64,000 bases of DNA, from assembly GCA_964035015.1 (NCBI GenBank), contig OZ035999.1:3023127-3087126 (forward strand), read 5' to 3'. Each line of letters starts with the position of its first letter. Within the stretch, counting starts at the first letter, position 1. The notes beneath the pieces were generated by a model. It searched no databases. It saw only the letters and a list, made by a program, of their open reading frames with translations, and had not been told where the DNA came from. The DNA comes from Corallium rubrum. Its lineage: Eukaryota > Cnidaria > Anthozoa > Scleralcyonacea > Coralliidae. The position numbers were made by a program, and so were the translations under genes. This document shows positions 45,480 to 57,352 of this stretch, piece by piece.

Positions 45480-45800
45480 GCGATAATGTATATAGATTAT
45501 TTTTGTGGAAACACCGCAATGAAAATTATTTATTTGCTAACAGTTTCGGCCTGAGTCAACAGGCTGAAAGCTTAGCAAACAAATATTTTACGGTGTTTCC
45601 ACAAAAATAATCTATATGTATATGATCTGGGGTGAGTTGTACAAAGCCAAGATAGCTTATCTAGTTGATAAGTTCTAGCTAAAGAACAGCACTAATCATG
45701 CTTTGAACAACCTAATATAAAATTTTATCCACTGATAAAATTTTATCCACAGTGGATAAAAGTTAAATTGGGTTGTTCAAAGCACCACTAGAGTGGTTCT
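45480..45800. mobile_element. Two neighbouring foldback repeats
   Basis: 45483-45622: TATAGATTATTTTTGTGGAA and its complement. 45690-45785: TTTGAACAACCTA facing GGGTTGTTCAAAG around ATTTTATCCACTG repeats. Confidence 0.65.
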
Positions 45801-46429
45801 CTAGCTAGGATTTATCCACCATTTTTTTGTGTGTGTCTGTGCTTTTCACACATTTTCATGCATTTCAAGTCTATATCTCGTTCTGTACTTAACAGCGGTA
45901 GTCACATGTACGCATTGCGTACCTATTTTTAAACACGTTATACTTGTTGAACCATTAAATTAATAAAAAATACATATATTTTTAATACACTATTAGTGTC
46001 AATATTATAAATGTCTATCAAATGTGCTTCAATTCTCAATTTTTTTGTTTGCCAAGTGGTTGTATTTGCTTGCTCCGTGAAAAAACACGAATGGTGTTTT
46101 GATCCCCCACTCAAAACCTCTTTATTTTAGCATTTTTGTCTAGCTTGTACATTCAATATACCTTTTAAATGCATTTGAAGATTGAGGCATTAGACATACG
46201 ACGACTATAGACATCAGTTTTAAGCGCGTATGTTACCGTTCATGAGGTGGCCGGGCTAGCCCGTTTACCATGCAGGCTAATATTATGTCACGAAAATCTT
46301 ATTACGACTATTTGAGAAATGCAGAAAGCAAAATTGCCTTCGTTTTTCTGTAAGCATAGCACACAGGGTATATTTTCATTCATTTTTAGGATGTAAAGGA
46401 CTGGGTGGCTAATCATCAGATCAACGTGG

Positions 46430-46735
46430 CCGTGTCGAGGCATTATCAAAGGCGTTCGAAGCAGCCGCCAACGACACAGTTCAGACCACGGATCACAGCT
46501 AAGATGTTAGGTGTTGATTTTATGGAGGGAGGAAAACCGGAGAACGCGGCGAAAAACCCTCGAAGCACAGGAGAGATCAACTACAACTCTACTCACATGA
46601 GTCCAAGCCGGACAACGGGGTCATTCCCAAGCGATCACCCATCCAAGTACTAACCCCGTCTAACCGGGCTTAACTTTTTGGTGCGGAGAGGCAGCGCTCT
46701 AACAGCACACGCCACCCGTGCTCCCCAGTCATAGA
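46430..46735 (-). mobile_element. 5S-derived SINE
   Basis: Same family as 19690-19950 (minus strand GGTTAGTACTTGGATGGG), with GTTCTCCGGTTTTCC toward its tail. A short plus-strand frame here is an artefact. Confidence 0.8.
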
Positions 46736-47920
46736 AATACTTTCGTGACATAAAATCAGCCCGGTAACTAGCCTGCCTCATGTGATCGAATAGCCCCTTA
46801 AACATTTCGCCACCGAACAACAATATACTATACAAGGCCAAAAATTCGCCACAGAGAAATTTGAACTAGTGTATCAAGTGTTTGTTGTGTTAACAACGAC
46901 CACACGCGGTGAGTTAAGTATTACTGTGCAGGGTGTAGTTTTCCTGTGAAATAACTGGGAAGTTGTACCGTTGGTCACGAGCCTACCACATGGCACATGC
47001 ATGGGCAAACATAGCCTCCTCCGCAGGCAACTCTGGCATCCGAAAAGGTGATTTAATCTGACACGGGCGCCATATTGACCGAGTTCACGCGGGAGACTGA
47101 GCGTGAGGTTAAAAGTAAAATAATGAATATTTAGGAGAGTGCTATAGCAGGAATATTTTAATGAGGTGAAAGATGGAATGTTATAATTGTTATAATTTAG
47201 TAAGTAATATTTCATGAACGAGCGGGAGCGTTATACCAGAGAGGAGAATGAAAGTCACGAGACCCTTAACCGAGTAATTTTCATTGTTCTCGAGTGTTTG
47301 TAAAACATGAGAGAATATATAATGAAAATCACGAGGCTGCAGGCCGAGTGATCTTTGTTTCAAATGTTTTACAAACACGAGAGAACATTGAAAATTACGA
47401 GGTAATAGGTCGAGTGATTTTTGTTGTTGTCGAGCTAGTGTTTGTAACCCTGGGGCTGCAGGGTAGTAAAACATGATACACGAGTTTATGAAATAGCTTC
47501 TCAATCGCCAATTATATAGTACAGGGACTTTGGTGATATTATGGTGATATTGGTGCATATTATAGATTATTTTTCACATGCCTCGGTTTCCTTTGTTCTT
47601 TTAGGGTAATATATTCAATAGCCCCTGACAAAACAATACTATTAATATTCCCCTCTAAGGCTCTAATATTCCCCTCTACCATTCCTCTCTATAATATTCT
47701 CATCTAATCTTCCCGTCTAATATCCCCCGTACCAATCCTTATCTTATGAAATCCTGTCAACCTTGCCCCCTCGGGGATATGTGTTTATTCACCCCGGGCT
47801 TCGCCCGAATAAATCACATATCCCCTCGTGGCCTCAAAATAACCTATACTTAAACTATGGTTTCGCATTGAATTTATAATTAAGAAATATGGTAATAAAC
47901 GGGTTCCTTGTTTGTGCCGT
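46736..47920. other. Intergenic, low-copy repeats only
   Basis: Three imperfect units with TGTTTGTAAAACATGAGAG and AAATTACGAGG (47215-47475) and a small hairpin CCCCGGGCTTCGCCCG at 47793. No gene seen. Confidence 0.5.
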
Positions 47921-48157
47921 TTATACATGGATCGCGAATGTCGACTGCGCATCAGAATGACGCGTTCTGAGTCGGGATAAAACTTAATTAACTTTCTAAC
48001 ATCAGGCTAAAGCTGCAGTTTTCATTTGCATTTTCATTTACAATTCTGAACTCATTGTACTGAATTCCTCAGCCTAATGTTATAAATTGAAATAAGTTTT
48101 ATCCCGACTCAGAACGCGTCATTCTGATGCGCAGTCGACATTCGCAATCCATGTATG
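47921..48157. mobile_element. MITE with about 65-bp arms
   Basis: TATACATGGATCGCGAATG ... GAGTCGGGATAAAACTTA and its complement. An outer inverted pair (ATTTATAATTAAGAAATAT) lies at about 47867 and 48168. Confidence 0.75.
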
Positions 48158-49179
48158 ATCTGATATCTTAATTATAAATTCAGTTTGCGCGACCTTTCCC
48201 TGGTTTCAAAACTCATACACATGAATTTTTCTCTGATTGGCTAATTAGCTCATGAATTTTTAATGAGTTTGAGAAGGTTTTGTGAGGTTTTAGCCGTAAG
48301 ATTTTAGAATGATTGAAAATTTGCAAGGTGAATTGGACTATGATTGGACAAAAATGCACGGTGAGTGACGTAGCAGCGCAACGGGAATTATATACTCAAT
48401 ACCACGTGATCTGCCAATCAAATGGCAATGATTTGGTAAGGTCAGAAAAGGTGTTATATAATCAATGGTCAATCACATTGGTGAACATTAATCAACCATC
48501 TTATCTCATGACTTTTCTGTAATGAAATAGGTTTTAAATTTACTGAGGACACTTCAAGAGTTTAGAGTTAAAAATCAAAACACTTATTAGTATGTGATAA
48601 ATATATTATAGCACTTGTTATGCTGTTTGGTGTTCATGACACTGTATGTTGTTGTGTCACACACGAATGTTCATATTCTCAAGCCAACTGATAATTTTAT
48701 CGTCCAGATTCCTCATGCCTTCTGCACCGAGAGGAGCTCAAGTGTCGGTCTGAATCATTCCGCATGAAGGGGCACCATTCGGAGTCGTGGGCGCTGACAC
48801 CATTCGGAGTCGTGGGCTCCAATGCTTTTGAGAAACATCAGTTTTGCCGGATTTGCCCCAAATAAATCTAAGACTGTTCTGACGAACCGAGGCAGACTAA
48901 TCAGTTAAATGATTTAACGCTTCTCTTATTAGAAATAGTGCGCTAATTAATTGCTTTGTAGGAGCTATCCTGCTAATGGGCCGGTAATAGGCGGACTACG
49001 GGACTAGCTATGTAGTGTTGCAGCAGTGGCGGTGGACAAATGTTTTATATTGGAAGCGCTAATTTTTTAGCCCTATTAGCCGGAGATATTGGGGACTTAG
49101 CTCCCTTCCCTCGTCAGAAATACTGGGGGGCTATAGTCCCCCTGTTCTGCCGCACTTGCCATGCAGTAGTAGTCAATAG

Positions 49180-49894
49180 GGACCTTACGATGTTAGGACG
49201 ACGACGGCGGAGGTAAAAAGCGACATAAATTTTATAATTAAAATAGTCACGGCTATTAAGATATTTGAAGCTACTTTAATATGGCTTCCAAAACGCCCCA
49301 TCAGATAAATCGGTCACCCGGCTACACACATCAATTTGTGTTGAAGAAAAATCAAGTTTAAAAATAAACCACCTGTCGCCGATTTGTGGTCCGCCCATCG
49401 TTATGTTACACTTGTCGATTTGTGCGGCGTTGCCGATTTTCGTTGCTGATCCCTTATCAAAAACTTGCAATGCTTCAGCAACGCATAAATCGGTGTGGAC
49501 TGGGTATGTTACACACACCGATTTATCTCGCAATGCTGTTGCGACACAAATTGGCGACATAAATCGGTGTGTGTGACCGTAGCTTAAGTGGCGTTGTATA
49601 AAGAACAATGACGTTGAAGGGACGGAAAATTATTCATTCTCTTTGTTTTGCAACTAGAATTTTTTTTATTATAAAGCCTGGTTCTCATACGCCGCCGATT
49701 TGTGATTTAGATGCATGTTAAAACGGGAAGTGCAGCAGCATGTTAAATAATAAAGAACAATGCAGAAAAGCAGTGCTTTTATTCCTTTACTTAACATGCA
49801 TCTAAATCATGGGTCGGCGACGATTGGCGACATATGAGAACCAAGGCTTAAAAGAACGTCGTGGTTGAAGTTGCCGTCGTACTTCGTAAGGTCC
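49180..49894. mobile_element. GGGACCTT element with two nested insertions
   Basis: Ends GGGACCTTACGATG and CTTCGTAAGGTCCC. Carries 49310-49586 (hairpin with CACACACCGATTTAT) and 49676-49850 (AAGCCTGGTTCTCAT MITE). Related to 39046-40135. Confidence 0.7.
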
Positions 49895-50167
49895 CCAATG
49901 TTATATGCTGCAGCGCGCATTAGTGACGTAGCTCTGCTGGTAGCGGCATATATAGTGATTACTGTGCCTGACTTAAGCTTGTGGCCTTAATGTATATCCT
50001 ATATTGGGCTTAGATACTGGTATCCATTTTCATCGATGATTTATAATTTCATATATATATACTGCACGGATTGTCTATAGTTTTACTATGATAGCTAATA
50101 AATAGATGTCTTATGTTGTAAATATAGTAATATATGTAGTAAACTAGAGTTATAAGTAATCCAATGC

Positions 50168-51004
50168 TCAGAGAGACTCGTTATTAAAGTTCTGTTCTTC
50201 AATATGGCGGTTAAGAACAGGTTCCGAGCGATGTCGCGAGAATCCGGGGGTGGAATGCGCTTGTGGTCGCCAAGACATGGACGCTCTAAACTCTTCGATA
50301 TCTTCTTCATCGTTCATCGACATCAAACTGCCGTACGCCCGAGTATACAGTTCTAAACCTTTGGCAAAGAAATAAATCTCATTGTGAATAAAATCCCGGA
50401 ATATCTGCTTAACTTCCTTCATTTTCTCTCGCTCGAATTCCTCCATTTGTTCGTGAAGGATGCGCGAGCTTCGCCCGGCTTCGTCGGACGCCTTCTGAAA
50501 TTCGGTCTGTGCTCGTGCTACTCTGCCTGGATTACTTGCCGCTCTGGTCTTCATTCGTTCCAGCGATTTATACTTCTTAACTTCGTTATCCAACGCAGTG
50601 AGGTTTGACCTGACATCATCCTTGGCCTGTCGGCATTTGGTTTTGTAAATGCTAAACGCTTGAACGTTCTTGTCGGCAATTTGTTGAACTTGTTGATGTC
50701 TTAGGTCTTGAATGGCGGCAAAACATTCGGCGAACGTGTGAAGTGCTTCTTTTAAACCACTCGATTCCTCGTCGGCGTACGTCGATACAGCTTTGTGAAA
50801 TTCGTCTCCAGCATTTCGAAGCTTGCCCAAACGAACGGCGTAATTCTGGAGTTTTGTGGCCAGTTCGTCGAAGTGCAGTTCGACCGTGCTAATACTTTTG
50901 TCGGCCACTTTTCTTTCGTGTTCGTTTGCTTTTATGGTCGTACTAAGGTCCGGTAAAGATACACTGGTGTTCGTTCGACGCAAGCTGCCCGTCGTGGCTG
51001 CCAT
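50168..51004 (-). CDS. CIBAR1: CIBAR1/FAM92-like BAR-domain protein, intronless
   Basis: One uninterrupted frame of 278 residues, starting at the ATG complementary to 51002-51004 and ending at TGA (50168-50170). Human CIBAR1 is about 289 aa. The helical BAR domain spans about residues 25-245; the most diagnostic part, AQTEFQKASDEAGRSSRIL then FEREKMKEVKQIFRDFI, GLELYTRAYGSL and DEEDIEEFRASM, aligns with FAM92 proteins from memory. FAM92/CIBAR proteins bend membranes and act with CBY1 at the ciliary base; one form has a mitochondrial role. The N-terminal 25 residues (TGSLRRTNTSVSLPDLS) and the short C-terminal tail are not conserved. The gene has no intron, unlike vertebrate orthologues, which fits an old retrocopy or lineage intron loss; the frame is intact, so it is probably functional. 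Confidence 0.88.
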   Translation of the reverse strand: MAATTGSLRRTNTSVSLPDLSTTIKANEHERKVADKSISTVELHFDELATKLQNYAVRLGKLRNAGDEFHKAVSTYADEESSGLKEALHTFAECFAAIQDLRHQQVQQIADKNVQAFSIYKTKCRQAKDDVRSNLTALDNEVKKYKSLERMKTRAASNPGRVARAQTEFQKASDEAGRSSRILHEQMEEFEREKMKEVKQIFRDFIHNEIYFFAKGLELYTRAYGSLMSMNDEEDIEEFRASMSWRPQAHSTPGFSRHRSEPVLNRHIEEQNFNNESL

Positions 51005-51400
51005 TTTGACAAAAAAGTGACGAAGACTCGAAATAGAAACCCCCGGTTTGATTTTGAAGCGGTTTATATTTCAAACTGAACGCCAAGCCGACGGCTAATT
51101 TGCATACAGGAATTGAATTCTATAGTATCATGAATATTTGATTACTTATGGTGCATGTCAGCAGTATTTCGGTTTATATTATACGCGATTCACACGGCCA
51201 GTATATAATCAACGGAAAATAATTTATAAGGGGATTATCACGATTTTTTTTGCATGTATAATATTTCAAAACACTCCTCCATTCTGTGATTCCATTCAAG
51301 ATTAGTATTATTAAACTCTAATGGATGGCTGAATGGATGGCTAGACGGATTGATGGACGGACCGACAAACCAACGAAAGGATGTATGTATGGATAGATAG
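51005..51400. other. Upstream region of CIBAR1-like gene
   Basis: AT-rich; no TATA box or repeat stands out before the tetranucleotide array. Confidence 0.4.
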
Positions 51401-51712
<312 letters not shown>

Positions 51713-51744
51713 TAGACAGACCGATACATGGACGCATGAGTAAT

Positions 51745-51960
51745 TATAATATGTACTGTTAGACCTGCGCTTAACGTCGCACAATCGAGTTTCACTTCTA
51801 TCTGTGACAATTCGCCACCATGTTTTCAAGAAATTGTTTTCAGGCTCCACGGGTCCAAGTAAAAACCCATTAAATTCGACTGAAATTCGATGTTTAACTC
51901 GACGTCGCATTACCGACGAAGTTAATTCGAATTAAATAGTGAACCTGCACAATCCAACGA
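51745..51960 (-). repeat. Dispersed repeat, copy of 256-510
   Basis: Reverse-complement match as described for 256-510. Confidence 0.6.
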
Positions 51961-51972
51961 GAATGGACGAAC

Positions 51973-52115
51973 TAGCCTGCGTGCAGACTCCACCTGAATT
52001 TAATAATAAAATATCATGTAGAATGATATTTAATTATCACTCATATTATCACTCAATTATCTACATATGCATGATATTTAATTATTAAATTCAGGTGGAG
52101 TCTGCACGCAGGCTA
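51973..52115. mobile_element. 143-bp Mutator-like MITE with perfect 9-bp TSD
   Basis: Ends TAGCCTGCGTGCAGACTCC and complement, flanked by TGGACGAAC on both sides (51964-51972, 52116-52124). The first 10 bases equal those of 21495-22445. Confidence 0.88.
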
Positions 52116-52124
52116 TGGACGAAC

Positions 52125-52788
52125 ATGCAGTTATGCTAATTAATTATATGGCAAGTAAAATCTTTATAGATGTTCATTGACTGTTGCCGGAATGTATAAT
52201 CAATAGACGTCAACATTCAGTAAATAAGAACGAGGAACCCGATCGAGAAACCATTACATGCATGCTATTCATAAAACCATTTCAATCATACCGACGCACA
52301 TATAAATTACCTGAGGTCAGCCACCACTCACTATATATGTCAACTCCAAATCAGTGTCCATTAACCCATTGGTGACTGGGAGCTCTCCCCTTGGCTTGAC
52401 CACCTTGACAAGTATAGAAAATCGTCTGGTGTTAGCCAGAGTAAAATACTAAAGTCTGAATCAGTCCCAGAAGACTGATTCAGCCAGGAAGGCGTATAAC
52501 GAGAAATACGAATATATAATATACTCTCGAACTGCCTTACATTCTTGTGCATATTTTGCACGTTCTCTGGAAGCTGTACATGGAATATGTGATTTGTACC
52601 CACTTCGTTAATTGATGATGATATTCCACAAAGCACCATTTTGTCGATAATAAGCAAGAACTTACTATAGTGTTTTTTTTTCCAAATTCCCTAATCTTAT
52701 CGCTTTTCTTGGAAGTATTTTAACGAAGAATGTGCCAAGTTATCGCGGAGATTATAATTAAACCAACAAAGGGTTGAACTTTTTGATC
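52125..52788. other. Intergenic, SINE-body fragment only
   Basis: A fragment near 52410-52450 (AAAATCGTCTGGTGTTAGCC) matches the 34.4-kb SINE body. Nothing else recognised. Confidence 0.5.
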
Positions 52789-53147
52789 CAGGGGCGTAGG
52801 AAGCAGGGGGGCCGGGGCGCCCCCCCAATATTTCATAAGGGGGGCCGGAATAGCTTTCGGCCCACCCAAAAATAATTGAATTTAAAAAAAATTGCAGTTA
52901 TAAGTGCGACTTCAGTTGCGCTGATCGGCCAATTAATAATCCATCCTGACTCACGGATAGCATAGACTCACAAATCATAATGAAAGAATTAATGAAAGGG
53001 CCTAACGAAAGAGGTAGAAGAGACTCTGAAAATGCCATTTCCGACGATCCAGACTCCAAATTTTCAAAATTTTACCGCTCGGCCCCAACCATGGTGCCGC
53101 CTCGTGGGAGTCGGCCCCCTAACTTTATCAAGCTTCCTACGCCCCTG
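52789..53147. mobile_element. hAT-type non-autonomous element with 8-bp TSD
   Basis: Ends CAGGGGCGTAGGAAGC and GCTTCCTACGCCCCTG, flanked by TTTTGATC (52781-52788, 53148-53155). Same length class as 27512-27877 (359 and 366 bp). Confidence 0.9.
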
Positions 53148-53260
53148 TTTTGATCAGCGAACACTCCCAAGAGTCATATATACAAAATCCAGCCATTGTT
53201 TCACAATTTTTATTGAGAACTTTTGCATGGTAAAAACTCACTGTTTAACGAATAATTATA

Positions 53261-53856
53261 CAGTGTGTATCAAAAAAACCTGAACCCTTAGAAAACAACC
53301 TATTGTAGTAGTTTGAAAGCCCTAAGCACTTCGCTGAACCCACAGATGCGTAAAACACACGGTCTTATACACCTGGGAAATTAAGATAACTTGAAGTGTA
53401 TGCATGGTGAAAATATTTATAAGCTTTTTCTCTTCCTGTTTAACTTATGTGCTGATTAATTTATAACGCAGCGCTTTTAGGCTTTCAAACTACAACAACA
53501 GGTTTTTTTTATACACCCTGTACAGTGCATGTGCAAAAACTGAACCCTTAGAAAACAAAGGCTACCCTTAGAAAATATAATTAACATTCTTTTCAAATAA
53601 CCTATTGTATATTGACACCCCTGTGGTCAGTTGAACCATTTTTAATCGAACTGATATGAATATAATTAACATTTTTATTTCAGTTATGCTCCTTCATACG
53701 TTTAGAAGTTATCGTAATTTCCCAGGTGTATACGACCATTTGTTTTTTACGCATCCGTGACTTCAGAGGTGTCCAGGGCTGTCAATATACAATAGGTTAT
53801 TTGAAAAGAATGTTAATTATATTTTGTAAGGGTAGCCTTTTTTTTGATACACCCTG
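53261..53856. mobile_element. Two abutting mariner-like MITEs sharing one TA
   Basis: 53261-53520 (CAGTGTGTATCAAAAAAAC ... TTTATACACCCTG) and 53523-53856 (CAGTGCATGTGCAAAAAC ... TTTGATACACCCTG), each with TA outside, the middle TA (53521-53522) common to both. Arms of the second share ACAATAGGTTATTTGAAAAG and complement. Confidence 0.8.
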
Positions 53857-53888
53857 TATAGTAAGTCATTTTTATCGCTTAAAGTCCC

Positions 53889-54546
53889 TAAAGGTGGATT
53901 TCCATTCAGTGCATTTTATCGCACAATCGACTTTTTGCGATCGCTTCTTTTGAATTGTGGGTTGTCAAGCGGAACGCATTTCATTAGCTTTGGTTGAATA
54001 CACACATTTCAAAAGAAAGCGATCGAGAAAAGTCGATCGCGCGACAAAATGCACTGAATGGAAATCCAGCTTAAAGGCGGATTTCCATTCAACTTTTTTT
54101 GTCGAGCGAGCGTCTTTTTGCGATCGCTTTCTTTCTTTCATGCCTTCTCGGGTGGAACGGAGCCGGTTCAGAGCCCATAAAGGTGGATTTCCATTCAGTG
54201 CTTTTTGTCGCGCGATCGACTTTTTGCGATCGCTTTCTTTTGAATTGTGGGTTGTCAAGCGGAACGCATTTCATTAGCTTTGGTTGAATACACACATTTC
54301 AAAAGAAAGCGATCGAGAAAAGTCGATCGCGCGACAAAATGCACTGAATGGAAATCCAGCTTAAAGGTGGATTTCCATTCAGTGCATTTTGTCGCGCGAT
54401 CGACTTTTCTCGATCGCTTTCTTTTGAAATGTGTGTATTCAACCAAAGCTAATGAAATGCGTTCCGCTTGACAACCCACAATTCAAAAGAAAGCGATCGC
54501 AAAAAGTCGATCGCGCGACAAAATGCACTGAATGGAAATCCAGCTT
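53889..54546. mobile_element. Cluster of TTAA-type MITEs, GGATTTCCATTCAGTG family
   Basis: Three palindromic units of about 185 bp (53889-54073, 54178-54363, 54360-54546) and a one-ended variant (54071-54177). Ends TTAAAGGTGGATTTCC and GGAAATCCAGCTTAA; inner CGCGCGATCGACTTTTTGCG. Neighbours share TTAA. Similar frames on both strands are artefacts. Confidence 0.85.
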
Positions 54547-55159
54547 AATGTTTACAAGTACCACAATAAACAAATTTTATCGCGCCATCAATCGAGCTCA
54601 AACTTAAGTCCTGCATTATAATAAACATATTTCCACACAGTTTACATGCATGCATGCATGCATGTGTAAATTAAGGTGCAATGACAGTATTACGGGTTAT
54701 CTCTGAACAAACGAGTTTCAACTGGCGTGGCGTTAAAACTTCAATGCATGACCAGTGAGTGAGTCATCGTACAAACTCGATTACATATTGGTTGGAAGGA
54801 CAAATTATTATCACCCACCTCAGTACTGACGAATATCATAATAATTTGTCGTCTCAACTAATAGGAAAGCGAGTTCGTACGAGTCTGGACGACTGAGTCG
54901 TTCGGTTAATAAGGTTATATTCGTTCGTTCTCGTTGGATTGTGCAGCCGTTCACTAGTAAGACGTGTTATACGTCTTCTGTTCGTTTCGTTCTAATATTA
55001 AGAATTCGACACAGTTCATTAGTTCAATGCGTCAACTGTTCGTTTTTTTTTTAAACAGAGCTGAGAAAAAGAGAAGCGCGCTTCGAATCCAGTCCGAAGG
55101 CGAGGGCTTCCCTTCGAAGCAAATAAAATCGTTTGAAGAACGATCGAAAAAGGCTAGTT

Positions 55160-55735
55160 TGCTCCAGTATGGTAACACTGACCAGGGAGAAGAGTTTAGA
55201 TATGACTGATATGGTTATCCATGCAGTATGAAATAAAGCCAGTTTATAGTTTACTCTGGCTTCCTCCTGTAGTAAAACTGGACCAATGAGGGAAGGCCCT
55301 TCCTGGTTATCTATTAATGACAATAGTTGAGATATGACTGATAAGGTTATCCATGCAGCATAAATGCAGTTGATTAATTCAATCCCGGTTTCCTCCTGTA
55401 GTATCACTGGACCAATAAGGGAAGGCCCTTCCTGGTCATCTATTAATGACAATAGTTGAGATATGACTGATAAGTTATCCATGCAGCATAAATGCAGTTG
55501 GTTAATTTAATCCCGGTTTCCTCCTGTAGTATCACTGGACCAATAAGGGAAGGCCCTTACAGAACTTACCCCTGTAACTTACAACAGTAATTAGTTTAGT
55601 TTAGTTTACTCCAGTTTCCCCCTGTAGTAACACTGAACCACTGAGGGAAAGCCCTTATACTGGACCTCTAGCGAGAACAGTTTAAATCTAACTGATAGGG
55701 TTATCCATGTATATAAATAAAGTTAATTTAGCGGT
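55160..55735 (+). repeat. Four tandem SINE-tail copies
   Basis: GTTTCCTCCTGTAGTA, ACTGGACCAATGAGGGAAGG and CTGATAAGGTTATCCATG repeated about every 120 bp, matching the body of the 44.7-kb SINE without its tRNA head. Confidence 0.75.
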
Positions 55736-56209
55736 TTAGAATATACGATCATATTTGGTCAGAACAATTAGTTGCGGTACAGCTTACAAATTAATACCTA
55801 GTACTTACAGCCAAAATACAAATATCTTCCCAATATACGGCTACTCTAGTATACCACGGATGTTCGAAGTGTGAGAAAAAGCTACAGATAAAGTCACCTC
55901 GTCTTGATATCACATTTTGGATGTAGTACAATATAGTAGACCAACTATATAGGTCAGCCTTGGCGTTCAGCTAGCTCAGACGTTTTGCATGTGTGCACTT
56001 GGGTTTAAATTTTAGCGGGCACACGTGTCGCACATAAGTCGAAACTGCATTTGTTCCAAAATTGTAAAACTGGAAAAAAAGAGAGAGAAAAAAATAGAAA
56101 AATGAAAAAAATTCCTAAAATAATACACGAGTACATGCATGTGCTCTACATATTCTGAGAGTGTAAAAAAAACTAGAGGGGTGCGTATGGCGGGTAGTGT
56201 TTTAGATAG

Positions 56210-56345
56210 AGCAAAGTGAAAAGTAAACTGACGTTTCGAGCCTTCATCAGAGTCCTTCATCAGAGTCCTTCATCAGAGTATTAAAGATGTGACAATTTTA
56301 CTTTGATGAAGGGCTCTGCTCGAAACGTTATTAAAACTAATCTCG
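56210..56345. repeat. CTGATGAAGG / CGAAACGT hairpin repeat
   Basis: GACGTTTCGAGCCTTCATCAG with two extra 15-bp CCTTCATCAGAGT copies, facing TTGATGAAGGGCTCTGCTC then GAAACGTT. Motif family of 28249-28760. Confidence 0.65.
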
Positions 56346-56365
56346 GCAGTTTACCTAAACTAAAC

Positions 56366-56720
56366 TCTGAACTAAACTGAACTGAACTGAACTGAACTGA
56401 ACTGAACTGAACTGAACTGAACTGAACTGAACTGAACTGAACTGAACTGAACTGAACTGAACTGAACTGAACTGAAGTACTGAACTGAACTGAACTGAAC
56501 TGAACTGAACTGAACTGAACTGAACTGAACTGAACTGAACTGAACTGAACTGAACTGAACTGAACTGAACTGAACTGAACTGAACTGAACTGAACTGAAC
56601 TGAACTGAACTGAGCTGAACTGAAGTACTGAACTGAACTGAACTGAACTGAACTGAACTGAACTGAACTGAACTGAACTGAACTGAACTGAACTGAACTG
56701 AACTGAACTGAACTGAACTA
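56366..56720. repeat. (CTGAA)n array
   Basis: About 70 pentamers with two isolated GTACTGAACTG interruptions and one GAGCTGAA. Confidence 0.95.
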
Positions 56721-56734
56721 AACTTATTTATTTG

Positions 56735-56825
56735 GATAGCTCTATCAGTTATATCTAACTGTTCTCCCTAGAGTTCCAGTAAGGGACATTCCTTATCGGT
56801 CCAGTGTTACTACAGGAGGAAGCTC
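56735..56825 (-). repeat. SINE-tail fragment
   Basis: Reverse complement of the SINE tail (CAGTGTTACTACAGGAGG). Confidence 0.7.
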
Positions 56826-57352
56826 TACTTGTAGCTGTGTAAAGTACCTGCGGATATAGAATTTACAAATATGCTAATAACCTTCAGCAAAACATTCTCA
56901 TGCATATCCTCCAACAGGTACCTCAGCGAAAATTTCATCATAAAATAATAACAGCACTTCATTGTCTTAGTGGTATTTGTATAATTCCAGTTTCAAGGAT
57001 AAGCATGTTGGACTCACATGGTCAGTATTACAGTAAGGTGATTATTAATATGGTTGGAGGTGTTGTTAGTCGAGTAAAGACCCGATACGTTTCACGGCGT
57101 CGCGTTCAGCGCATCCATAAACAATATCAGTTAAATTATTCACCTCGAAATATTGACAAGGTGATGCGTTGAGGGAAACCCGCAGCTGCTTTGAAGACAT
57201 TTATATTGGATGTGAGTTCATGGCAATTAACTTCATTGGGGTTTTGTAAAGTATATCAAAAGATTCATTAGCCGCCAGAAACAACTCCAGAACATCGCTG
57301 TACACAAATTTCGACAATTTGCGTTCTTAAAGCAAAACAACAAAGCTTCGTG

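Noticed and set aside
46620..46720. 5S rRNA gene
   Set aside because: Only the middle and 3' part of 5S is present and the same truncated form recurs with a common tail, so it is a SINE.
54247..54479. Nearly identical 74-codon frames on both strands
   Set aside because: Product of the palindromic MITE; the same peptide appears at each copy.
57350..57352. GTG as TRIM start codon
   Set aside because: The next codon is ATG and there is no reason for non-AUG initiation.
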